From Exiguobacterium acetylicum DSM 20416 (GTDB lineage Bacteria; Bacillota; Bacilli; Exiguobacteriales; Exiguobacteriaceae), in NCBI RefSeq assembly GCF_000702605.1, contig NZ_JNIR01000001.1:300501-364500 (forward strand): a DNA stretch of 64,000 nucleotides. The letters run 5' to 3'. Position numbers and translations under genes: made by a program. Under the pieces are notes generated by a model. It was given only the letters and a program-made list of their open reading frames with translations. It was not told where the DNA came from and ran no database searches. How positions within the stretch are numbered: position 1 is the stretch's first letter; each line of letters begins with the position of its first letter. Positions 57,856-64,000 of this stretch are shown here, piece by piece.

Positions 57856-58854
57856 GTGGCACAGTTGAAGGAATGGACGAAGGTTTTCCGGGCACGGAAA
57901 TGGATGAAACGCGCAGAACCGGTGTTACCACTTTGGCATGGGTATATCGGTTATAAATATGGATTATTCGATGCTCTTCAAACAGGAGCAACGCAAGCAG
58001 AGGCACAGCTACGGATGCAGCGTCCGCTGACACAGGAAGCGCTATCCCGCTGGTTCGAAGTCGGCGTCGCAGTCGGTCACTTGAAGAAAAAAGATTTACG
58101 CTATACAGCGACTCGCCATGTTCTTCCGGAACTCTCTCAATCAGACGACCGCAGTATCGGATTTATGTTATCGGAAATGATGGAGCTGCACTTACCAGCA
58201 CTATTCTCTTATCCTCAATTCTTAGAAGAGGGTCAACAAAAGACCTTTAATGGAGAGGAACATGGAGACGTTGTAGCCGAAACTTCAGCTCTCGTTGAGA
58301 CTGTCGCTTTCCCAGCAGTACGTCACATCATTCGGAATCGTAATCTAACTTCACTTCTTGATATTGGTTGTGCCTATGGCGGGTATCTCCGTAAAATTCA
58401 CGAGGCATTGCCGGACTTACGACTCGCCGGAATTGATATTGAAGAATCAGTCATCGCCGAAGCAAAACGGCGAGATACGAGCGGAGAGATTGATTTTGTC
58501 GTCGGGGATATCAAAACGTTTGATGTCAAAGAGACATATGACGGTGTCATGATGAATAATATTTTGTATTACTTCCCGCAACCGGAACGACTTGCACTAT
58601 TAGAAGGAGTTCGTCGTTTCGTCAAGGATGATGGAACAGTCATTCTCGTCACACCATTACGTGATAGTTCACATGGCGCACCTTTCTCAGCAGCATTCAA
58701 TGCCTTTATGACGTTGCATGAGAATCTGTATCCATTACCGAGTAAGGAAGAATTGAAAGAAGATCTATCAAAAGCTGGGTTTGAAAACATTTCGATCACA
58801 CCATTCTTAAAAGAAGGTGCCTGGTATATCGTCACTGCAAACGCCACTTCCTAA
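57856..58854 (+). CDS. SAM-dependent methyltransferase
   Basis: The GTG at 57856 has AGAGGGGAACGC upstream; 332 residues. The SAM motif I is LLDIGCAYGGYLRKI, with acidic AGIDIEESVIAEAK and GVMMNNILYYFPQPE further on. A helical N-terminal dimerisation region of about 140 residues (LWHGYIGYKYGLFDALQTGA) is like that of O-methyltransferases acting on small molecules. It is separated from the crt operon by a terminator, so a link to carotenoid modification is only positional. Confidence 0.8.
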   Translation: MAQLKEWTKVFRARKWMKRAEPVLPLWHGYIGYKYGLFDALQTGATQAEAQLRMQRPLTQEALSRWFEVGVAVGHLKKKDLRYTATRHVLPELSQSDDRSIGFMLSEMMELHLPALFSYPQFLEEGQQKTFNGEEHGDVVAETSALVETVAFPAVRHIIRNRNLTSLLDIGCAYGGYLRKIHEALPDLRLAGIDIEESVIAEAKRRDTSGEIDFVVGDIKTFDVKETYDGVMMNNILYYFPQPERLALLEGVRRFVKDDGTVILVTPLRDSSHGAPFSAAFNAFMTLHENLYPLPSKEELKEDLSKAGFENISITPFLKEGAWYIVTANATS

Positions 58855-58872
58855 GCGAAGTCTGGCGTTTTT
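58839..58872 (+). terminator. Terminator overlapping the methyltransferase stop
   Basis: AAACGCCACTTC pairs with GAAG and TGGCGTTT with a two-base bulge, followed by T. The TAA stop is inside the loop. Confidence 0.75.
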
Positions 58873-58894
58873 ACAGTTGGAAGACAGTTCAAAT

Positions 58895-58924
58895 TTGTCG
58901 CTTTTACTATGTGCTTAGTATAAT
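58895..58924 (+). promoter_or_regulatory. Promoter of the crt operon
   Basis: TTGTCG, an 18-base spacer and a perfect TATAAT (58919-58924), 36 bases before the first crt gene. Confidence 0.65.
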
Positions 58925-58959
58925 AGTTGAAACGATGAGAGATAAAAGGAGAGATTTGG

Positions 58960-60450
58960 GTGAAGCGACGCGTAGCAGTGATAGGAGCAGGACCTGGGGG
59001 ACTTGCATGTGCCTTGTTATTAGCAGGAAAAGGAGTAGACGTCACCGTTTACGAAAAACAAACGCAAGTCGGTGGACGAACTTCTGCCGTTAAGCTAGGT
59101 GACTATACATTTGATCGAGGACCAACATTCCTTAATATGCCGCATATTTTAGAAAACGTCTTTCACGAAGCCGGTTTACGGTTAGAAGACTATTTAGATT
59201 TAAAGGCACTTGATCCAATGTACACGCTCTATTTCAAAGGCGGAACGGAGCAGTTCACGATGACGACGGATCGGGACCGGATGAAAGAGACGATTGAACA
59301 ACACTTCCCTGGAAACGGAGAAGGATACGATCGATTCATGGCAGAGCAAGCACTTAAGCTTGGAAAACTCATGCCCATCTTGCAGACACGTCACGATCGG
59401 CTGACGGATTACTTATCACCACGTGTCTTAACAGCACTTCCGCGTCTTTCGCTCGGTCGATCCCTCTATGACGTGTTATCCGATTATTTCACGAGCGAAG
59501 AACTGAAGTATTCTTTTACATTCCAAGCGAAATATTTAGGCATGTCAGCTTGGGAATGTCCAGGTGGTTTTTCGATCTTGTCTTATATGGAACATGCTTA
59601 CGGTGTCCACCATCCGATTGGCGGGATGCATCAAGTACCGCTAGCAATGCAACGTGCGATCGAGGAGCTGGGCGGAACCGTACAGTTAGGTGCGGGCGTC
59701 GAACAATTGATCTTAAATGGAAAAACTGTCGAAGGAGTCATCCTTGAGTCAGGTCAACATGAGTTATTCGATGAAGTCATCATCGGTGCCGATTTCGCAC
59801 ATGCGATGAATCATTTGGTGCCGGAAGGGGTTTTGAAAAAATGGTCCCGACCAAAAATTGACCGTAAAAAATTCTCATGTTCGACGTTCATGTTATATCT
59901 TGGTGTCAACCGGACGTTTGATGCACCACACCACACGATTTATTTTGCGGAGGACTATGAGAAAAACGTTCGTGAGATGACACAGACGCTTGAGCTATCT
60001 GATGACTTTTCATTCTATGTCCAAAATCCATCCGTGATTGATCCAACGCTAGCACCTGAAGGCAAGTCTGCTATGTATGTACTAGTGCCGGTACCGAACA
60101 ATTACTCTGAACTTGATTGGTCGATCGAAGGACCGAAACTACGTCGTCGTGTTCTTGACGCCCTTGAAACGCGTTCGCCGTATCAAGGGATTGAAGCAGC
60201 AATCGAAGTCGAAGAGATGTTCACGCCAGACGACTGGGAAGCGATGGGGATCCATCAAGGCGCGACGTTCAATCTCGGTCATCAGTTGACGCAGATGATG
60301 TATTTCCGACCGCATAATCAATTTGAAGAGCTCGATCATCTGTATCTCGTCGGAGGTGGCACACATCCAGGTAGCGGATTACCAACGATCTTCGAATCCG
60401 CGCGTATCACGGCAGAACTTGTGCTCAAAAAAGAAGGGGTGCGGACATGA
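58960..60450 (+). CDS. crtN: Carotenoid desaturase, CrtN/CrtI type
   Basis: A GTG start (58960) with AAAAGGAGAG upstream; 496 residues. FAD fold VAVIGAGPGGLACALLLAGK, DRGPTFLNMP, and the C-terminal signature HLYLVGGGTHPGSGLPTIF. SCSTFMLYLG and LAPEGKSAMYVLVPVP are close to S. aureus CrtN. It should desaturate 4,4'-diapophytoene (C30) at the membrane, given the crtM downstream. Which of the three crt flavoproteins here does which step is not certain. ATGA overlap with the next gene. Confidence 0.78.
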   Translation: MKRRVAVIGAGPGGLACALLLAGKGVDVTVYEKQTQVGGRTSAVKLGDYTFDRGPTFLNMPHILENVFHEAGLRLEDYLDLKALDPMYTLYFKGGTEQFTMTTDRDRMKETIEQHFPGNGEGYDRFMAEQALKLGKLMPILQTRHDRLTDYLSPRVLTALPRLSLGRSLYDVLSDYFTSEELKYSFTFQAKYLGMSAWECPGGFSILSYMEHAYGVHHPIGGMHQVPLAMQRAIEELGGTVQLGAGVEQLILNGKTVEGVILESGQHELFDEVIIGADFAHAMNHLVPEGVLKKWSRPKIDRKKFSCSTFMLYLGVNRTFDAPHHTIYFAEDYEKNVREMTQTLELSDDFSFYVQNPSVIDPTLAPEGKSAMYVLVPVPNNYSELDWSIEGPKLRRRVLDALETRSPYQGIEAAIEVEEMFTPDDWEAMGIHQGATFNLGHQLTQMMYFRPHNQFEELDHLYLVGGGTHPGSGLPTIFESARITAELVLKKEGVRT

Positions 60451-61928
60451 AGATAGGATTCGTAGGAGCCGGTGTCGGTACACTGCATGCAGCGCTTTTG
60501 CTGACAGCAAGACATCCCGGAGTCGAGATTACGATTTTTGAAAAAGAAGCGCATGTCGGTGGTCGATTACAATCCGTCGATTTTGAATCAGGTGGCCGCA
60601 TCGATGAAGGTCCGACGATCGTCCTGATGCCAGGCAAGTTAAAAGAGCAGTTGGCAGAAGCCGGCGTGACGGGAGTAGAACTTGAACGGGTCGATCCATT
60701 GTATGACCTTCACTTCGACGACGGTACCGTCGTCACGAAAGTAGCCGATGTCGTGGATCAAGCGATCGCAATCGAACGTCAATTCGGTGAAGGGCGTGGA
60801 TTTTATGAATTCATGCATCAAAAAGAAAAGGATTATGAGACGAGTGTATCGAAATTTTTAGAACGTGGTTATCGTCGAAAGACAGAGTTGTTGCACCCAG
60901 ACATGATGCGTCCATTATTACAGATGCATGCTCTAGAAACTGCACATGACCATTTGAAGCGATACTTCAAGAGTAAATATTTGCGCATGGCATACAGTTT
61001 CCCGACATTTTATATCGGCGGAAATCCTTATACAACACCATCGATTTACGGTTTGATTCCGTACCGGGAACAAGCAGAAGGTGTCTGGTATGTAAAAGGT
61101 GGCTATTTCTCGCTTGCTGAACGCATGTATGACACATTAGTCGAACGTGGTGTCCGATTCGTCTTCGAGGCACCCGTTGAACGAATCGTTGTCGACCAAG
61201 GACAGGCGAAAGAAATCATCTTACAAGATGGAACACATGAAGCCTTCGATCAAATCGTACTAAATGGAGAGTTTCCATTGATGGAACGTCTTGTGGAAGG
61301 TAAACAACCTAAAACCTATACGCCTTCAGGCGGTACGCTACTGCTGTATTTCAAAATGAAAGGGAAAGTCGATTTACCAGTGCATCGCTTTTTGATGCCA
61401 AACGACTTGGAACCGCTCATGACGAATATCTTTAAAAAGGGACGATTACCTGAACATCCGGCAGTCTATCTGTTCCATCCAAGTCAGATTGACCGTAGTT
61501 TGACAGGAACGGACGATAGCGTCGTCTATTCATTAATTCCTTCTCCACGTGGCTATGGTGTAGAAGATTATGAAAAAGTAGAGTTCGTTGAGACCGTACT
61601 TGAAAAAATCGAGCATCATCATCCGGGATTCCGGGAAAAGATACAAGAAATGAAGATTCGTACACCGAATGATGCACAGGCCTTTGGATTGTATCAGGGA
61701 GGGAGTTTTGGGATTGCGCCGACGATTCGCCAATCCGCTGCCTTAAAGACACAGGCAAAACCGTATCCGGATATCGATCGATTATATGCCGTCGGTGCAT
61801 CGGTGCATCCGTGTGGAGGAGTACCAGTCGTCATGATGGGCGCAACGATACTCGTAAACCGAATGGAACAAGAGATGGGGTGGAAACATGAATTCAGTGA
61901 CGATCCAGAACGCGTATATCAAATGTGA
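60447..61928 (+). CDS. Divergent CrtN-like flavoprotein
   Basis: A 493-residue amine-oxidase-type FAD protein. DEGPTIVLMPGKL and FLERGYRRKTELLHPD match CrtN. The nucleotide loop is VGAGVGTLHAA (a Thr where the third Gly or Ala is expected) and the C-terminal signature reads VHPCGGVPVVMM instead of HPGAGVP. It may be a CrtNc-type or otherwise specialised desaturase or oxidase. It sits between crtN and crtM with overlaps on both sides, so co-expression is certain if the operon is transcribed. Confidence 0.7.
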   Translation: MKIGFVGAGVGTLHAALLLTARHPGVEITIFEKEAHVGGRLQSVDFESGGRIDEGPTIVLMPGKLKEQLAEAGVTGVELERVDPLYDLHFDDGTVVTKVADVVDQAIAIERQFGEGRGFYEFMHQKEKDYETSVSKFLERGYRRKTELLHPDMMRPLLQMHALETAHDHLKRYFKSKYLRMAYSFPTFYIGGNPYTTPSIYGLIPYREQAEGVWYVKGGYFSLAERMYDTLVERGVRFVFEAPVERIVVDQGQAKEIILQDGTHEAFDQIVLNGEFPLMERLVEGKQPKTYTPSGGTLLLYFKMKGKVDLPVHRFLMPNDLEPLMTNIFKKGRLPEHPAVYLFHPSQIDRSLTGTDDSVVYSLIPSPRGYGVEDYEKVEFVETVLEKIEHHHPGFREKIQEMKIRTPNDAQAFGLYQGGSFGIAPTIRQSAALKTQAKPYPDIDRLYAVGASVHPCGGVPVVMMGATILVNRMEQEMGWKHEFSDDPERVYQM

Positions 61929-62721
61929 GGAAGTCATTCAGTCCGGATCTAAAACGTTCTATAAAGCCTTCTCACTCTTACCAAAAGCAGATCGACAAGC
62001 TGTTTATGCCATCTATACATTTTGCCGATTCCTCGATGATACCGTCGATGAATCAGAGACACCAAAAGAGAGCTTAATGGCTTTCTTGAATGAATTCAAA
62101 CGATTCCGTGATGGCGAAGTACTAGATAAACCGTTATGGATTGCTTTAGCAGATGTATTTGAACGTTATGAAATGGATGAGACACCATTTCTTGAGCTCG
62201 CAGAAGGGATGCGTTGGGATATCGAGAAAAATCGTTATCAAACGCTTGAGGAGACAGAGCAATACAGCTACTACGTAGCGAGTACTGTCGGTTTGATGCT
62301 GTTACCCATCCTTGCACCGCAACAGCCTGATCTCCGTAAATCAGCTATCGATCTTGGAATCGCGATGCAACTGACGAACATTTTGCGCGATGTCGGTGAA
62401 GATGCAAAACGCGGCCGCATCTACTTGCCCCATTCATGGATGGAGACATACGGTGTCACAGCGGAGTCGTTACTCGCTGGTCGTCCTTCAGGAGACTTCA
62501 TCGGTCTCTGGGAAGAGGTTGCCCTTCGAGCAGAGCATCTATATGACGCGGCGATTCCATCGTTTGAACGATATCCACGTGAGAGTCGGCGTGCTCTAAA
62601 AGCTGCTGCCTTCCTATACCGCGGTATTCTTGATGCAGCGCGGGATAATCACTATGACGTCTTTACGAAACGCGCGTACGTCAGCCGTTGGCAAAAAATG
62701 AAGTTACTTGCTACGATTTAA
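61888..62721 (+). CDS. crtM: Diapophytoene (phytoene) synthase
   Basis: A 277-residue squalene/phytoene synthase. The two Asp-rich prenyl-diphosphate sites are FLDDTVDES and NILRDVGEDAKRGR, with YTFCRF ahead of the first. It condenses two farnesyl (C30) or geranylgeranyl (C40) diphosphates; C30 is inferred from the CrtN and CrtP relatives. It overlaps the previous gene by 41 bases and ends at a 22-bp hairpin terminator. Confidence 0.87.
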   Translation: MNSVTIQNAYIKCEEVIQSGSKTFYKAFSLLPKADRQAVYAIYTFCRFLDDTVDESETPKESLMAFLNEFKRFRDGEVLDKPLWIALADVFERYEMDETPFLELAEGMRWDIEKNRYQTLEETEQYSYYVASTVGLMLLPILAPQQPDLRKSAIDLGIAMQLTNILRDVGEDAKRGRIYLPHSWMETYGVTAESLLAGRPSGDFIGLWEEVALRAEHLYDAAIPSFERYPRESRRALKAAAFLYRGILDAARDNHYDVFTKRAYVSRWQKMKLLATI

Positions 62722-62726
62722 TACAT

Positions 62727-62776
62727 GACCATAGAAAAAAGACCTTGGCGGGGACCAAGGTCTTTTTTCTATGGTC
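62727..62776. terminator. 22-bp bidirectional terminator with CGGGGA/TCCCCG loop
   Basis: A perfect 22-bp stem (62727-62748 with 62755-62776). The inner part GACCTTGG/CCAAGGTC followed by six T is an intrinsic terminator in both directions. It ends crtM on the plus strand and the candidate RNA on the minus strand. Confidence 0.88.
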
Positions 62777-63080
62777 TGAGACCGGGGAGTCTCAGATTAC
62801 TTCTACACCAGAGCGAACATCTGGACTACGAGATAGGTCTGTTTCGACCACGGGGATGGTCTTTTCTTTATCGAGCTATCTGTGGACCATTCGGATGAGA
62901 CGATCTAAGGGGGAACGTCGTAAGTCATGCGAATGGACACACGATGAGTCACGTGATGAAATGGGTGGGTCCCATTTGATTTCGCTGGTTAGAAAAAGTA
63001 AGTTCTTCAACGCTCTTGACTCGGGGAAGTCACCTTGCGCTTGATTGAGGATGTGGGGTCAATCACTACCTCTTGAACTC
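62735..63080 (-). ncRNA. Candidate structured RNA with repeated UCCCCG loops
   Basis: The 420-base gap between crtM and the CrtP-like gene contains no plausible gene but many hairpins. On the minus strand, in order: TGATTGA/TCAATCA with loop CCCCACATCC (63065-63042); TGACT/AGTCA with UCCCCG (63032-63017); AAATGGG/CCCATTT with ACCCA (62977-62959); CCATTCG/CGAATGG (62936-62887) holding GACG/CGTC with loop UUCCCCCUUAGAU; GACCA/TGGTC with UCCCCG (62861-62846); CCAGA/TCTGG (62824-62808); TCTGAGAC/GTCTCAGA with UCCCCG (62796-62775); and the terminator, also UCCCCG. The 5' end is inferred from a promoter-like sequence at 63087-63115. C-rich apical loops are a known feature of Gram-positive regulatory RNAs that bind Shine-Dalgarno regions. 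The orientation is inferred. Confidence 0.55.
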
Positions 63081-63086
63081 GAAGTA

Positions 63087-63115
63087 ATCGTATCAAATCT
63101 TAGTTGTCCGTACAA
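63087..63115 (-). promoter_or_regulatory. Possible promoter of the candidate RNA
   Basis: On the minus strand TTGTAC and TACGAT are 17 bases apart, and the -10 is preceded by TG as in extended -10 promoters. Both hexamers are imperfect. The RNA could alternatively be part of the 3' UTR of the gene ending at 63143. Confidence 0.35.
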
Positions 63116-63142
63116 GTGATTGATATGCAATTCACATAACGT

Positions 63143-64000
63143 TCACAGGGTAGTGGCGACAGCAGAGACGATTCGTTCACTTGCTAGTTTTCCTGAAAGC
63201 GTCACCATTGGACTACCGCCACCAGGATGCGTTGATCCACCGGCAAAAAACAAATTGTGAACATTCTTTGAACGGTTGCTCGGACGGAGGAAAGACGACC
63301 GGATGCCATTGGATGACAAGCCATATAACGAGCCGTGATAAGCAAAGAAGGTTTGTTCGATATCCTGTGGTGTGATCCGTTGTTCGAAGACGACATCAGA
63401 TGAAATATCAATTCCAAATGACTGCAATCGTTGATTGATCAGTTGATCATACGTATCAAAATCAATCGCATGTCCAATATCCGTTGCGGGTGCATTGACG
63501 AGCACGAATAAGTTGTCACCCGCTTGTCCCATTTCTGGTGCTGTGACGGAAGAATTCGAGATATAGATCGTCGGCTCCTCAGCGTAACGTTTTTCATCAA
63601 AGAGTGCCTTGAACTCAGCTTCGTAATCCGAAGAGAAGAAGACGTTATGATGAGCCAGTCCTTCGATCCGACGTGAGAGACCGATACATCGGACGTAGGC
63701 AGAAATTGATGGTTCGACTTGAGCAGGTGTCGGATTTTTAAAATCAGGTCGTGCCGTTTCTGAGATCAGGCGTGGATATTGTGTCAATAAATCGCCGTTC
63801 ATGACGACGAAGTCGACCGGTAGATATTCCAAATGATTCAATTCGATTTCCGTTGCTTGTCCATCTACGACTTCGATCTGTGTCACCTCATCGCCAAGAC
63901 GGAAGACGACACCTAGTTCTTTTGCACGTCGAGCGAATCCTTCTGCGATTGCCGTATTGCCGCCATTCGTGAAGTAGACGCCGTCATTTAGTTCTAAATG
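63143..64000 (-). CDS. crtP: CrtP/CrtNb-like carotenoid oxygenase or desaturase (3' part)
   Basis: The frame stays open from the window edge to the stop at 63143; the Met at 63886 is internal (ARRAKELGVVFRLGDEVTQI runs through it). The C-terminal FAD signature FFAGGSTHPGGGSPMVTLSG is nearest S. aureus CrtP (GGGMPMVTLSG) rather than CrtN. CrtP-type enzymes oxidise the end groups of diapocarotenoids. It faces the crtN-crtM operon on the opposite strand. Only about 285 residues are in the window. Confidence 0.75.
   Translation of the reverse strand, partial: HLELNDGVYFTNGGNTAIAEGFARRAKELGVVFRLGDEVTQIEVVDGQATEIELNHLEYLPVDFVVMNGDLLTQYPRLISETARPDFKNPTPAQVEPSISAYVRCIGLSRRIEGLAHHNVFFSSDYEAEFKALFDEKRYAEEPTIYISNSSVTAPEMGQAGDNLFVLVNAPATDIGHAIDFDTYDQLINQRLQSFGIDISSDVVFEQRITPQDIEQTFFAYHGSLYGLSSNGIRSSFLRPSNRSKNVHNLFFAGGSTHPGGGSPMVTLSGKLASERIVSAVATTL

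Noticed and set aside
62688-63044. 118-codon plus-strand ORF across the crtM terminator and the hairpin block
   Set aside because: It begins inside crtM, runs through a 22-bp terminator and has no SD or recognisable domain. The hairpins explain the sequence better.
63143-63886. A complete 247-residue protein starting at 63886
   Set aside because: The frame is open to the window edge and codes for typical CrtP-family residues upstream, so 63886 is an internal codon of a truncated gene.

Overview
The window is about 64 kb of chromosome from a mid-GC Bacillales firmicute. Gene content and order, together with a cluster of C30-carotenoid-type genes, point to Exiguobacterium or a close relative (inference; no 16S is present). 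Many blocks match the Bacillus subtilis chromosome: yheB-yheA, prsA-scoC-yhaH-hit, ecsAB, hemEHY, glpPFKD, lplJ, a yhfL-type acyl-CoA ligase, comK and addBA. I see no tRNA, rRNA, prophage, insertion sequence or CRISPR array.

Layout. 1-2.3 kb (minus): start of a lipoprotein gene, a frameshifted msmX-type sugar ABC ATPase gene with two cre-like sites, and a PucR/CdaR-type regulator. 2.4-8.4 kb: yheB, yheA, a small protein gene, dinB, a CorA transporter gene, the exoribonuclease gene yhaM and the old yellow enzyme gene namA. 8.4-16.9 kb: prsA, scoC, a yhaH-like gene, hit, a membrane-anchored protein gene, two tandem GlsB/YeaQ-type genes, ecsAB, and the divergent amt/tnrA pair with a perfect TnrA box between them. 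17-23.3 kb: the haem operon hemEHY, cls, a Cof-type phosphatase gene and mscL. 23.3-23.56 kb: an elaborate non-coding palindromic region. 23.6-32.7 kb: a UvrD-type helicase gene, two GNAT acetyltransferase genes, sucrose-6-phosphate hydrolase, a Cache-GGDEF cyclase gene, a two-gene ABC exporter and a YczE-like protein gene.

32.8-37.7 kb is a glycerol regulon. glpP encodes the antiterminator, and both glpFK and glpD carry leader terminators with a shared upstream sequence. 37.8-42.7 kb: a DsbA/FrnE-type gene, lplJ, an SDR gene, an acyl-CoA ligase gene with FadR-like and cre-like sites, and mgsA. A 51-residue membrane protein gene follows, with two Fur-like boxes at its promoter. 43-46.6 kb: cssRS (secretion stress), comK and two hypothetical genes. 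46.6-54.1 kb: a truncated globin gene and addBA. 54.3-57.7 kb: a receiver and sensor-kinase pair and a yisL-type gene. 57.8-64 kb: a methyltransferase gene, two CrtN/CrtI-type genes and crtM on the plus strand, and the 3' part of a CrtP-like gene on the minus strand.

The most unusual feature is the 420-base gap between crtM and the CrtP-like gene. Read on the minus strand, it encodes a candidate structured RNA of about 350 nt with a promoter-like sequence, at least seven hairpins and a terminator. Four of the apical loops are the identical hexamer UCCCCG and three others are also C-rich. GGGGA, the complement of UCCCC, occurs in many Shine-Dalgarno sequences of this window. This looks like an undescribed multi-loop regulatory RNA. 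Other notable points are a hairpin lodged between a Shine-Dalgarno sequence and its start codon, the frameshift in msmX, and the 154-bp palindromic element after mscL.
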